DNA of 48,574 bases from an uncultured Blautia sp. (GTDB lineage Bacteria > Bacillota > Clostridia > Lachnospirales > Lachnospiraceae): contig CAKRKL010000003.1 of assembly GCA_934358405.1 (NCBI GenBank), positions 1-48,574 of the forward strand. The letters run 5' to 3'. Positions 15,082-22,343 of this stretch are shown in pieces. Both the position numbers and the translations under genes were made by a program. The notes under the pieces were generated by a model that made no database searches, was not told where the DNA came from, and saw only the letters and a program-made list of their open reading frames with translations. How positions within the stretch are numbered: position 1 is the first letter of the stretch; each line of letters starts with the position of its first letter.

Positions 15082-17166
15082 TTGAAATTTATGATAAAGC
15101 ATGAAAAGAAGGGACGTATCAGAGTTCATCTTTTTCAGAAATATATGAATTACAAGCAGGCAGATATCCTTCAGTATTATCTGGAGAATTTATCCGGTGT
15201 TAAAAATGCACAGGTATTTAACCGTACCTGCGATGCATTGATTTATTATACAGGAGACAGAAATGCACTTCTTAAATCCATTCAGGCATTCAGTTATATG
15301 GAAGAATCTGTTCCGGCACAGGTTCTGGAGAATTCCGGCAGAGCATTAAATGAGACATACAAGGAGAAACTGGTAGATAAGATTATCTTTCATTATGGAA
15401 GAAAGCTTCTTTTGCCATATCCTTTGTCTGCCATTTATACAACTGCAATGTCCGTGAAATATATATGGCTTGGAATCAAAACTCTCTGGAGGAGAAAAAT
15501 CGAGGTTCCGGTGCTGGATGCAACAGCTATAGGAGTCTCCATTTTCAGAGGAGATTTTTCCACAGCCGGATCAGTTATGTTCCTGTTGGGAATTGGAGAG
15601 CTTCTTGAAGAGTGGACACACAAGAAATCTGTAGATGACCTTGCACGTACCATGTCCCTGAATACAGGCAAGGTATGGCTGCGCAGCGAAGGCACAGAAA
15701 TTCTTGTTGATGCAGATAAGATTCAGACTGGCGATATGGTCGTAGTACATATGGGAAATGTGATTCCATTTGATGGTGTGATCGCAGAGGGCGAGGCAAT
15801 GGTCAATCAGGCATCTCTCACAGGCGAATCTGTTCCTGTAAGAAAAGTGGAAGGAAAATCTGTATACGCAGGTACTGTTGTGGAAGAAGGCGAAGCTGTT
15901 ATCACAGTAAAAGCAGTTGGAGGCTCCAGCCGCTACGAGAAGATTGCAGCTATGATCGAGGATACAGAGAAGCTGAAATCCGGTCTTGAAAGTAAGGCAG
16001 AGCACCTGGCAGACCGACTGGTTCCGTATACACTTGGCGGCACTGCCCTGACTTATCTTCTTACCAGAAATGTAACCAAGGCTGTTTCTGTACTGATGGT
16101 TGATTTCTCCTGTGCTTTGAAGCTGGCAATGCCGGTTTCCGTACTTTCCGCAATTCGCGAGGCCGGAGAATATAAGATCACAGTTAAGGGCGGTAAGTTC
16201 CTGGAGGCGATTGCTGACGCAGATACCATCGTATTTGACAAAACAGGTACGCTTACAAAGGCGGAGCCTACAGTGGCTCAGGTGGTTCCATTTAACGGAC
16301 AAAACGAGGACGAGCTGCTTCGAATCGCAGCCTGCATGGAGGAGCATTTTCCTCATTCCATGGCGAAGGCAGTTGTTGATGCAGCGAAGAATCGTAAACT
16401 GGATCATGAGGAAATGCATTCCAAAGTGGAGTACATTGTAGCTCATGGTATTTCCACAACTATTGAGGGCAAAAAAGCAATTATCGGAAGCTCTCATTTT
16501 GTATTTGAGGATGAGAAATGTACTATTCCGGAGGGCATGGAAGAGCAGTTTAAGAATCTGTCCAATGAATATTCTCATCTGTATCTTGCAATTGAAGGCA
16601 GTCTTGCTGCGGTAATCTGCATCGAGGATCCTCTTCGTGAAGAAGCACCAGCTGTTGTGAAAGCATTGAAAAAGGCTGGCTTCAGCAAGGTAGTTATGAT
16701 GACTGGAGACAGCGAGCGTACTGCAAGGGCTGTTGCTGCCAGAGTTGGCGTTGACGAGTATTATTCAGAGGTTCTTCCTGAAGACAAGGCAAGCTTTGTA
16801 GAAAAAGAGAAAGCAAAAGGGCGCAAGGTTGTTATGCTTGGCGATGGAATCAATGATTCTCCGGCACTTTCTGCAGCTGATGCAGGCATTGCAGTAAGCG
16901 AGGGCGCAGAGATTGCAAGAGAGATTGCAGATATCACCATAGGTGCAGACAACCTGGAAGGCATTGTGATTCTTAAGAACATTAGTGATGCCCTTATGAA
17001 ACGTATTCATAATAACTACCGCACGATTGTAGGCTTTAATACAGGTCTGATCCTGCTGGGCATTATGGGAATCCTGCAGCCTACTACTTCAGCTTTGCTT
17101 CACAATACTTCTACACTGCTGATTGGTATGAACAGCATGAAGAATCTGGTGACAGAGGAAATCTGA
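15082..17166 (+). CDS. Heavy-metal translocating P1B-type ATPase (P1B6/FezB-like candidate)
   Basis: A P-type ATPase of about 694 residues. Residues 1-75 form an HMA-like ferredoxin fold that lacks the CxxC metal site (GRIRVHL, GVKNAQVFNRTCDALIYY). The actuator motif TGES is at 247-250. The membrane metal motif, CPC or SPC in other groups, is F-S-C (342-344, FSCALKLAMP). The phosphorylation site DKTGTLT starts at D386, and the FPHSMAKA and GDGINDSPAL motifs follow. The missing proline and missing CxxC separate it from Cu and Zn/Cd pumps. With DUF6110, Fur-like and Feo neighbours, iron is the likely substrate. Start is uncertain: GTG 15073, TTG 15082 (AGGTGAG 4 nt upstream, preferred) or ATG 15091. 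Confidence 0.88.
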   Translation: MKFMIKHEKKGRIRVHLFQKYMNYKQADILQYYLENLSGVKNAQVFNRTCDALIYYTGDRNALLKSIQAFSYMEESVPAQVLENSGRALNETYKEKLVDKIIFHYGRKLLLPYPLSAIYTTAMSVKYIWLGIKTLWRRKIEVPVLDATAIGVSIFRGDFSTAGSVMFLLGIGELLEEWTHKKSVDDLARTMSLNTGKVWLRSEGTEILVDADKIQTGDMVVVHMGNVIPFDGVIAEGEAMVNQASLTGESVPVRKVEGKSVYAGTVVEEGEAVITVKAVGGSSRYEKIAAMIEDTEKLKSGLESKAEHLADRLVPYTLGGTALTYLLTRNVTKAVSVLMVDFSCALKLAMPVSVLSAIREAGEYKITVKGGKFLEAIADADTIVFDKTGTLTKAEPTVAQVVPFNGQNEDELLRIAACMEEHFPHSMAKAVVDAAKNRKLDHEEMHSKVEYIVAHGISTTIEGKKAIIGSSHFVFEDEKCTIPEGMEEQFKNLSNEYSHLYLAIEGSLAAVICIEDPLREEAPAVVKALKKAGFSKVVMMTGDSERTARAVAARVGVDEYYSEVLPEDKASFVEKEKAKGRKVVMLGDGINDSPALSAADAGIAVSEGAEIAREIADITIGADNLEGIVILKNISDALMKRIHNNYRTIVGFNTGLILLGIMGILQPTTSALLHNTSTLLIGMNSMKNLVTEEI

Positions 17167-17187
17167 TTTTTCAGGCACGTTCTGGAG

Positions 17188-17222
17188 CTTGCATCACAGT
17201 CCGAGATCGTCTGTGATGCAAG
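17188..17222. terminator. Hairpin between the P-type ATPase and the MATE remnant
   Basis: Perfect 12-bp arms CTTGCATCACAG and CTGTGATGCAAG with an 11-nt loop. There is no T tract on either side, so termination is only inferred from its position between convergent genes. Confidence 0.45.
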
Positions 17223-17232
17223 GCCATTGCCC

Positions 17233-17589
17233 TCAGCTGCGAGAATAACTGCCGGTTTTTCTTCTGTCTTTATATGCAAGGACCAGAATCGTCAGAAATG
17301 TAACTGTCTCCGCTGCAAGCAAAGATATCCAGGTTACTGATTGTACGAAATAATAATCTGTATTTTTTCCTTTTGCCCTGCTTATAGCATACCTGGTAGC
17401 GGAACCAATCCCGATCATAGCCCCAATCGCATAAATCAGTCCATAAACCGGCAGGATCAGGTTCAGGATTGCCAGTCCGTCAGCACCGGAATATACAGAT
17501 ATAAAGAACGTATCTGCCAGAACATAGACAGAAATTCCAATCATTCCGGCAATACTCTGGGTTACATATTTGGCGAATCTTTTTTGCAT
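17233..17589 (-). pseudogene. MATE family efflux protein, internally deleted remnant
   Basis: A 118-residue reading frame whose first 80 residues match the N-terminus of MATE multidrug/cation antiporters (KYVTQSIAGMIGISVYVLADTFFIS, then NLILPVYGLIYAIGAMIGIGSATRYAI). The final 35 residues (WISLLAAETVTFLTILVLAYKDRRK) look like the C-terminal helix and tail of the same family. MATE proteins have about 450 residues, so roughly 330 central residues are missing in one in-frame deletion. A good ribosome site (AAAGGAAA) remains. The product could hardly transport; I call it a pseudogene. Confidence 0.75.
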
Positions 17590-17714
17590 AATTCTTGTTT
17601 CCTTTCGTAAAGACTTGCCTTTTATTATATCTGTATTTTAGGAAATAGCAACAATATAGATACTTATGATAACAGATAAATTTATATGGTCCGGATAAAA
17701 TTTTATTTTGCTAC

Positions 17715-17745
17715 TTGACAGCAGTAATGAATTAGGTTAAACTAA
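17715..17745 (+). promoter_or_regulatory. Promoter of the DUF2325-DUF3793-flavodoxin operon with TTAG-N6-CTAA operator
   Basis: The -35 is TTGACA (17715-17720), the spacer is 17 bp and the -10 is TAAACT (17738-17743). The palindrome TTAGGTTAAACTAA (17732-17745) starts 6 bp before the -10, the same register as at feoA. The 337-nt gap 17590-17926 also carries the two operators below and no gene. Confidence 0.8.
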
Positions 17746-17755
17746 CAGCATGAAA

Positions 17756-17771
17756 GTTAGCACATGCTAAC
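17756..17771 (+). promoter_or_regulatory. Second TTAG-N6-CTAA operator of the flavodoxin operon
   Basis: GTTAGCA and TGCTAAC form a perfect 7-bp inverted repeat with a 2-bp centre. It lies 25 bp downstream of the first operator, inside the presumed start of the transcript. Confidence 0.75.
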
Positions 17772-17878
17772 CAAACTGTATAAATCTTAAACCTATAAGA
17801 TTTCCTGCGGCAAATATATAGGGGTAACCGTAAAGTTTAGAGATAGAAGTGAAAAGCTTCTAATTTTTTTAAAAAAGG

Positions 17879-17894
17879 GTTAGATAGAACTAAC
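17879..17894 (+). promoter_or_regulatory. Third TTAG-N6-CTAA operator of the flavodoxin operon
   Basis: TTAGATAGAACTAA (17880-17893) has the same 14-bp layout, with CTAA continued by C and TTAG preceded by G. It lies 33 nt before the DUF2325 start. Confidence 0.6.
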
Positions 17895-17926
17895 AAAAGT
17901 CCTAAAACCCGGAAAGGACAGTTCAC

Positions 17927-18214
17927 ATGAGTATTGTAATTATTGGCGGTAACGAGAGAATGGTGTGTCAGTACACAGATATCTGTAAAGGCTATGGATA
18001 TAAAGCGAAAGTTTTTCCAAAGGAGAACGGCGCAATCCGCAAGAAGATTGGATGTCCGGATTTGATGGTGCTTTTTACCAATACGGTATCTCATAAAATG
18101 GTCATCAGTGCTTCTCAGGAAGCTAAGAAAAATAACATCCCGGTAGCACGTATTCATACCAGCAGCGCAAGCGCATTAAAATGTGCACTGGATGAGCATT
18201 GTGTAATGGCATAA
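17927..18214 (+). CDS. DUF2325 domain-containing protein
   Basis: A 95-residue cytosolic protein that fills the DUF2325 domain: SIVIIGGNERM at the N-terminus, then a Rossmann-like alternation and VARIHTSSASALKCAL near the C-terminus. The family occurs next to Feo and flavodoxin genes in Clostridia, but its biochemical role is not known. GGAAAGGA precedes the start. It is the first gene of a three-gene operon behind three copies of the iron-locus operator. Confidence 0.88.
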   Translation: MSIVIIGGNERMVCQYTDICKGYGYKAKVFPKENGAIRKKIGCPDLMVLFTNTVSHKMVISASQEAKKNNIPVARIHTSSASALKCALDEHCVMA

Positions 18215-18224
18215 GGAGGTTGTT

Positions 18225-18776
18225 ATGATCGAGAAATGTCTCATTGAGCATTGTGCTCCAACCCTTGCCTCCCTGAAAGCAGCCAATCTTTTTAATGCCT
18301 GCTGTGAAGAGGGAGAAAGTATAGACCTTCAGATTTCTATGTGGAATCAGCTGATGAATTCAAAGGGGGTGAAGCTGATGGCACTTCGCAGCCGCGGCAC
18401 CCGTTCCCTGATTTATGTATATCGGGAAAAACAGCTGGCGCAGAATCTGAATCGTCCCGGAGTTGCCCGGTTTCTGAAAAAATATGGATATGAAAATACA
18501 GAGCCGGATCAGTGCCTGGCGCTTCTGAAGAAGCGCTTTGAAGCAGCGGAGGATTTTCCTCACGAGATTGGGATTTTTCTGGATTATCCCCTTGGAGATG
18601 TAATTGGCTTTATCCAGAACGGCGGGCAGAATTATAAATGCTCCGGCTGCTGGAAGGTTTACTGCAATGAATGTGAAGCATTGAAAATGTTTCAGAAGTA
18701 CCATAAGTGCCGGGAAGTATACCGAAATTTATGGAAAAATGGCAGGAGTGTTCTGCAGCTGACAGTGGCTGCTTAA
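18225..18776 (+). CDS. DUF3793 family protein
   Basis: A 183-residue cytosolic protein of the DUF3793 family. Recognisable segments are HCAPTLASLKAANLF, FPHEIGIFLDYPLGDVIGFI and YKCSGCWKVYCNE. The CxxC-x4-C pattern near residue 145 could bind metal or act in thiol chemistry, which is inference. It starts 10 nt after DUF2325 with AAGGAGG, so the two are coupled. In Clostridia this family accompanies flavodoxin and iron genes. Confidence 0.9.
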   Translation: MIEKCLIEHCAPTLASLKAANLFNACCEEGESIDLQISMWNQLMNSKGVKLMALRSRGTRSLIYVYREKQLAQNLNRPGVARFLKKYGYENTEPDQCLALLKKRFEAAEDFPHEIGIFLDYPLGDVIGFIQNGGQNYKCSGCWKVYCNECEALKMFQKYHKCREVYRNLWKNGRSVLQLTVAA

Positions 18777-18812
18777 CATATCAAATAAAAAAGAAAGAGG
18801 TAGAATGAAGTC

Positions 18813-19235
18813 ATGAGTAAAGTGGCAGTTGTATATTGGAGCGGAACCGGTAATACAGAGACAATGGCAAATAAAGTAGCAGAAGGTGCCAAGGCTGCCG
18901 GAGCAGAGGTAGAAGTGATCAGCGCTGACGATTTTAACGGAACAGACATCAGTGGTTTTGATGGCGTAGCTTTCGGATGCCCTGCAATGGGAGATGAGGA
19001 GCTTGAGGATTCCGTATTCCAGCCAGTATTCGAAGCATGTGAGTCAAAGCTTGCAGGTAAAAAAGTAGCACTTTTTGGTTCTTACGGATGGGGAGACGGC
19101 GAGTGGATGCGCAGCTGGGAAGAAAAATGCCAGAACGATGGTGTTGCGCTTGCCTTCGACAGTGTCATCTGCAACGAAGATCCGGATGACGAAGCTCAGG
19201 CTGCATGCATTGAGCTTGGAAAAGCAATTTGCTAA
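18813..19235 (+). CDS. Flavodoxin
   Basis: A 140-residue short-chain flavodoxin. The FMN phosphate loop is WSGTGNTETMA (residues 9-19); the isoalloxazine loops contain CPAMGDEELE (about 56-65) and GSYGWGDGEWMRSW (about 88-101). It carries electrons at low potential and often replaces ferredoxin when iron is scarce, which fits its place behind the presumed iron-responsive operators. It follows DUF3793 by 36 nt with GAGG upstream. Confidence 0.95.
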   Translation: MSKVAVVYWSGTGNTETMANKVAEGAKAAGAEVEVISADDFNGTDISGFDGVAFGCPAMGDEELEDSVFQPVFEACESKLAGKKVALFGSYGWGDGEWMRSWEEKCQNDGVALAFDSVICNEDPDDEAQAACIELGKAIC

Positions 19236-19281
19236 TCTGATTCCAGGAACATACGTATATTGATGAAAAAAATATATTTTT

Positions 19282-20340
19282 TCAATCCTTTTCTGATAGC
19301 TTTTTTCGATATTCTCCCGGCGTCATTCCATATGCCTTCTTGAAAGTGCGCATGAAATGCTCCGGTGTCTCGTATCCGATCAATTCGCAGATAGCTGGGA
19401 TGCTTAAGGTGGTTTTGCGTAAGGCACGGCAAGCCTGATTTAACTTAATATCACGTATGATCTGAAGGAAGGTACGCCCGGTACCTTCCTTTATTAATGT
19501 GCTGAAATGAGAAACGCTGTATCCAAAATGCGCGGCAGTGTCACTGAGCGTTGCAGTCTGGTAATTTTGGTTCAGATAGTTCAGAATTTCAGTCATGGAG
19601 TTGCCGGCAGTATCTTTGGTGAGGATAGATTCAATATCATTCTCATGGTATCGAAGCAACTGCGCCCAGAACAGAACCAGCATAGAATTGAGAAAGGTAT
19701 AGTTATATTTCTCATGCCCTAAATACTCCATGAAAAGATTCTCCAGAGATTCCATAATAATCTGATCATTTCCCGTATGGAAAATCAGAAAATTCCCCTC
19801 TGTTTTGTGATACAGCACATGGGCAAAAAAATGCGCCAGCGCACTGTCAGCCGTCAGCGTCTGGAAAAAGGTAGTCTGGAACGTAGAGCTGCGTACCAGA
19901 ATATTAAAAGCCACACTGTCATCAAAAATACTTACGCTATGTTTGGTGTGAGGCGGAATAATGCAGATATCTCCGGTATGCAAGGTATGGGAAATCCCCT
20001 GGATGGTGGTGTGTGCAGTTCCGTCATAAATGCACAGAATTTCGAAAAATTCATGTTCATGAACATAAATGGGAGAATAGCGGTAATGCTTGCAGAGCAT
20101 AATATTGCCGTTAAAATCTTTAAACATATCACTTTCTTCCAGATAAGGAAACCAGGCTTCCTTTTGAAGTGCAGGCACATACAGATTGTGGCGGGTAATC
20201 AGTTCCCGGTCCAGCCCCTGGCAATATTCCAGAAACGTCTCCGGATGCTCTTTCTCCACAAAATAGAGATCCCGGTAAAAAATCTCATCCTGTTCGTAAG
20301 AATGTATGTAATTCTGAAATTCACTTCTGGTTAATTTCAT
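19282..20340 (-). CDS. AraC family transcriptional regulator
   Basis: A 352-residue regulator with an N-terminal cupin-like sensor (HEFFEILCIYDGTAHTTIQG, then HTLHTGDICIIPPHTKHSV, about 113-155) and a C-terminal double helix-turn-helix (ATLSDTAAHFGYSVSHFSTLIKE, then SIPAICELIGYETPEHFMRTFKK). It is divergent from the sugar-symporter gene across a 214-bp region that holds two direct repeats (20459 and 20479). The same control region occurs before the GH78 gene, so this protein is the likely activator of both; inducer unknown, probably a glycoside or its sugar. Confidence 0.92.
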   Translation of the reverse strand: MKLTRSEFQNYIHSYEQDEIFYRDLYFVEKEHPETFLEYCQGLDRELITRHNLYVPALQKEAWFPYLEESDMFKDFNGNIMLCKHYRYSPIYVHEHEFFEILCIYDGTAHTTIQGISHTLHTGDICIIPPHTKHSVSIFDDSVAFNILVRSSTFQTTFFQTLTADSALAHFFAHVLYHKTEGNFLIFHTGNDQIIMESLENLFMEYLGHEKYNYTFLNSMLVLFWAQLLRYHENDIESILTKDTAGNSMTEILNYLNQNYQTATLSDTAAHFGYSVSHFSTLIKEGTGRTFLQIIRDIKLNQACRALRKTTLSIPAICELIGYETPEHFMRTFKKAYGMTPGEYRKKLSEKD

Positions 20341-20458
20341 AGTACAATCCTCATTGCGTTGTCTGTAGATAAGCTGAGTATACCATATCTGATTTTATAA
20401 GAAAAGCAATAACTGCCCGAAGATACATTAGAAAAGATCATATTTTCCCGAAAATAAA

Positions 20459-20525
20459 TCGTAAAAAAAATCAGTATTTCGCAAAAAAAATCACAATTGG
20501 AGAAAACGTCAAAAAAGGGTAAAGT
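20459..20525 (+). promoter_or_regulatory. Symporter promoter with AraC-type direct repeats
   Basis: TCGTAAAAAAAATCA (20459-20473) and TCGCAAAAAAAATCA (20479-20493) are direct repeats 20 bp apart. Behind them lie a -35-like TTGGAG (20497-20502), a 17-bp spacer and a -10 TAAAGT (20520-20525). The layout suits an AraC-family activator bound next to the -35. Confidence 0.75.
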
Positions 20526-20554
20526 AAAGCCATAAAAAGACGGAGGTAATGAAA

Positions 20555-21896
20555 ATGAACGAAGTGGAAAAGAAAGTGAAAATTGGGCTTTGGCGTCAGA
20601 GAATTGGCTATGGTTCCTCTGATTTTGCATGTAACCTGATCTGGTAGATGATTTCCCTGTATCTGCTATATTTTTACACAAATGTAATGCACTTAAATGC
20701 AGGAGCAGTCAGTATTATGTTCCTGGTAACCAAATTTATTGACGGTGTGTCCGACCTGATCGTGGGCTATCTCATTGACAAGACAAACACCAGATGGGGA
20801 AAATCAAGACCCTGGATTTTATTTGGAGCCATTCCCTTTGGTGTAACAGCAGTTCTTGCTTTTTCTGTACCGGATATAGGACAGACTGGAATGCTGATCT
20901 ATGCATATGTAACTTACATTTTACTGTCAACATCCTACACAATTGTCAACATTCCAATGGCATCCATTCTCCCAGCGCTTAGCGAAAACCCACACGAGAG
21001 AACCGTCCTTGCTTCCTGCAGAACCTTCTTCTCCTCAGTTGGTTCTACTGTGGTAAGTGCCTTTGCATTAACTCTTGTAGATAAATTTGGAAATGGAAAT
21101 GAAGCCCTTGGTTTCCGTATTGTAATGATCATCTTCGGTGTGATCGGCTGCCTGGTATTTTTCTTCTGCTTCTTTAACACAAAAGAACGTGTTATGGTGC
21201 AGGCTGAAAAAGTAAGCCTGAAAGCTAATATTTCCTGCCTGCTTCACAATGGTCCATGGAAATTATTTGCACTGAACATTGTATGGTTCTTCGGCGGATA
21301 TGTGATTCAGGCAAGTGCTGTTATTTATTATTTTACATATGTTGTACAGAACGTGGCTATGGTTCAGATTGTTGCAACCATAACAACACTGGTGCCAATC
21401 GTAACCAACCTTCTGGCTCCGTTCTTTGTAAAGCTTACAAGCAAGAGAAACCTGATGATCGGAGGAAGCGCGGTACATGCAGGCGGTCTTCTTTGGCGGT
21501 ACCAATGTACCGGTGCTGATTGGAGGCGCAGTGATCGCAGCAGCAGGATACGGACTGAAGGGAAGCATGCACTTTGCAATGCAGCCTGACCCGGTTGACT
21601 ATGGTGAGTGGAAGAGCGGCGTAAATACAGCCGGAACTCTTTCCGCAGTAAACGGATTTATTGGAAAAGTCGGTATGGCAATTGCCAGCAGCATCGGAGC
21701 AGCCCTGCTTCAGTTCGGCGGATTTGACGCAGCTCTTTCCGTACAGTCTGCAACTGCACAGAGCTACATCACAACCATGTACATTTGGGTTCCCATCGTG
21801 ATGAACATTGCAACAATTATCACCATGATGTTCTATAACCTTGATAAAATTTACCCGCAGATCATCAAGGAATTAGATGAAAGAAGAGCAGCATAA
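20555..21896 (+). pseudogene. GPH-family (MelB-like) sugar:cation symporter, broken
   Basis: The frame starts at 20555 behind CGGAGG and reads through the MelB-like N-terminus (GLWRQRIGYGSSDFACNLIW) to an in-frame TAG at 20645-20647. It continues in the same frame through family motifs (FIDGVSDLIVGYLIDKTNTRWGKSRPWIL in pieces). Near 21480 the reading shifts to another frame, which continues with FFGGTNVPVLIGG and MQPDPVDYGEWKSG to a stop at 21896. Total span fits a normal symporter of about 447 residues with one extra base. Two independent lesions make a pseudogene likely, although sequencing errors are not excluded. It is the first gene of the glycoside locus. Confidence 0.82.
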
Positions 21897-21919
21897 TCCC
21901 TGAAAGGAGACATTAGAAG

Positions 21920-22153
21920 ATGGTAAAATTAAACGTGAAAATCGTGTCCATGCAGGATGCCGATAAATTCAACAAAATCTGCAGCAAATTTGACTGCGAC
22001 ATGGATCTGCAGAGCGGAAAATATTATGTGGACGCCAAGTCTATCATGGGAATTTTCAGCCTGGACCTGAGCCAGCCTCTGGTGCTTAATGCAGATACAG
22101 ATGATGAGCAGAAGGTGCGAGAAGCATTTTCTGAATTTGTACAGGAAGCATAA
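21920..22153 (+). CDS. HPr-like protein without the phosphorylatable histidine
   Basis: A 77-residue protein with an HPr-like fold pattern. The segment VDAKSIMGIFSLDLSQP matches the region around regulatory Ser46 of HPr (AKSIMG). The His15 loop is replaced by SMQDADKFNK and the protein contains no His. It therefore cannot pass phosphate in the PTS; it could be a Crh-like regulator phosphorylated on serine, which is inference. AAAGGAG precedes the start, 23 nt after the broken symporter gene, so it is probably cotranscribed with it. Confidence 0.8.
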   Translation: MVKLNVKIVSMQDADKFNKICSKFDCDMDLQSGKYYVDAKSIMGIFSLDLSQPLVLNADTDDEQKVREAFSEFVQEA

Positions 22154-22190
22154 TTGCCAGACGAAACTATAGCATCGACATAATCACATG

Positions 22191-22217
22191 CGCCCCGGAA
22201 TGATTTCCGGGGCGTTT
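22191..22217 (+). terminator. Terminator after the HPr-like gene
   Basis: A perfect 10-bp GC-rich stem (CGCCCCGGAA with TTCCGGGGCG) and a TGAT loop; the T tract is short. Confidence 0.7.
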
Positions 22218-22343
22218 GCTGTGTTGAGAAAAGAATGCCTCCTGAACTTTGTTCTGCTATGTTTATATGGCTTGACATTTTTTACAGAATGTGCACAATA
22301 ACAGTATAAGTAAAGTGCTATTTATAAAAATAAGGGGGTATCA

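Noticed and set aside
15571..16578. Open frame of 335 residues on the minus strand inside the P-type ATPase gene
   Set aside because: Antisense shadow of a gene with all P-type ATPase motifs; no start signals.
20645..20647. Recoding of the in-frame TAG (for example pyrrolysine or read-through) in the symporter gene
   Set aside because: A second lesion, the frameshift near 21480, makes simple gene decay the better explanation, and no recoding element or pyl genes are visible.
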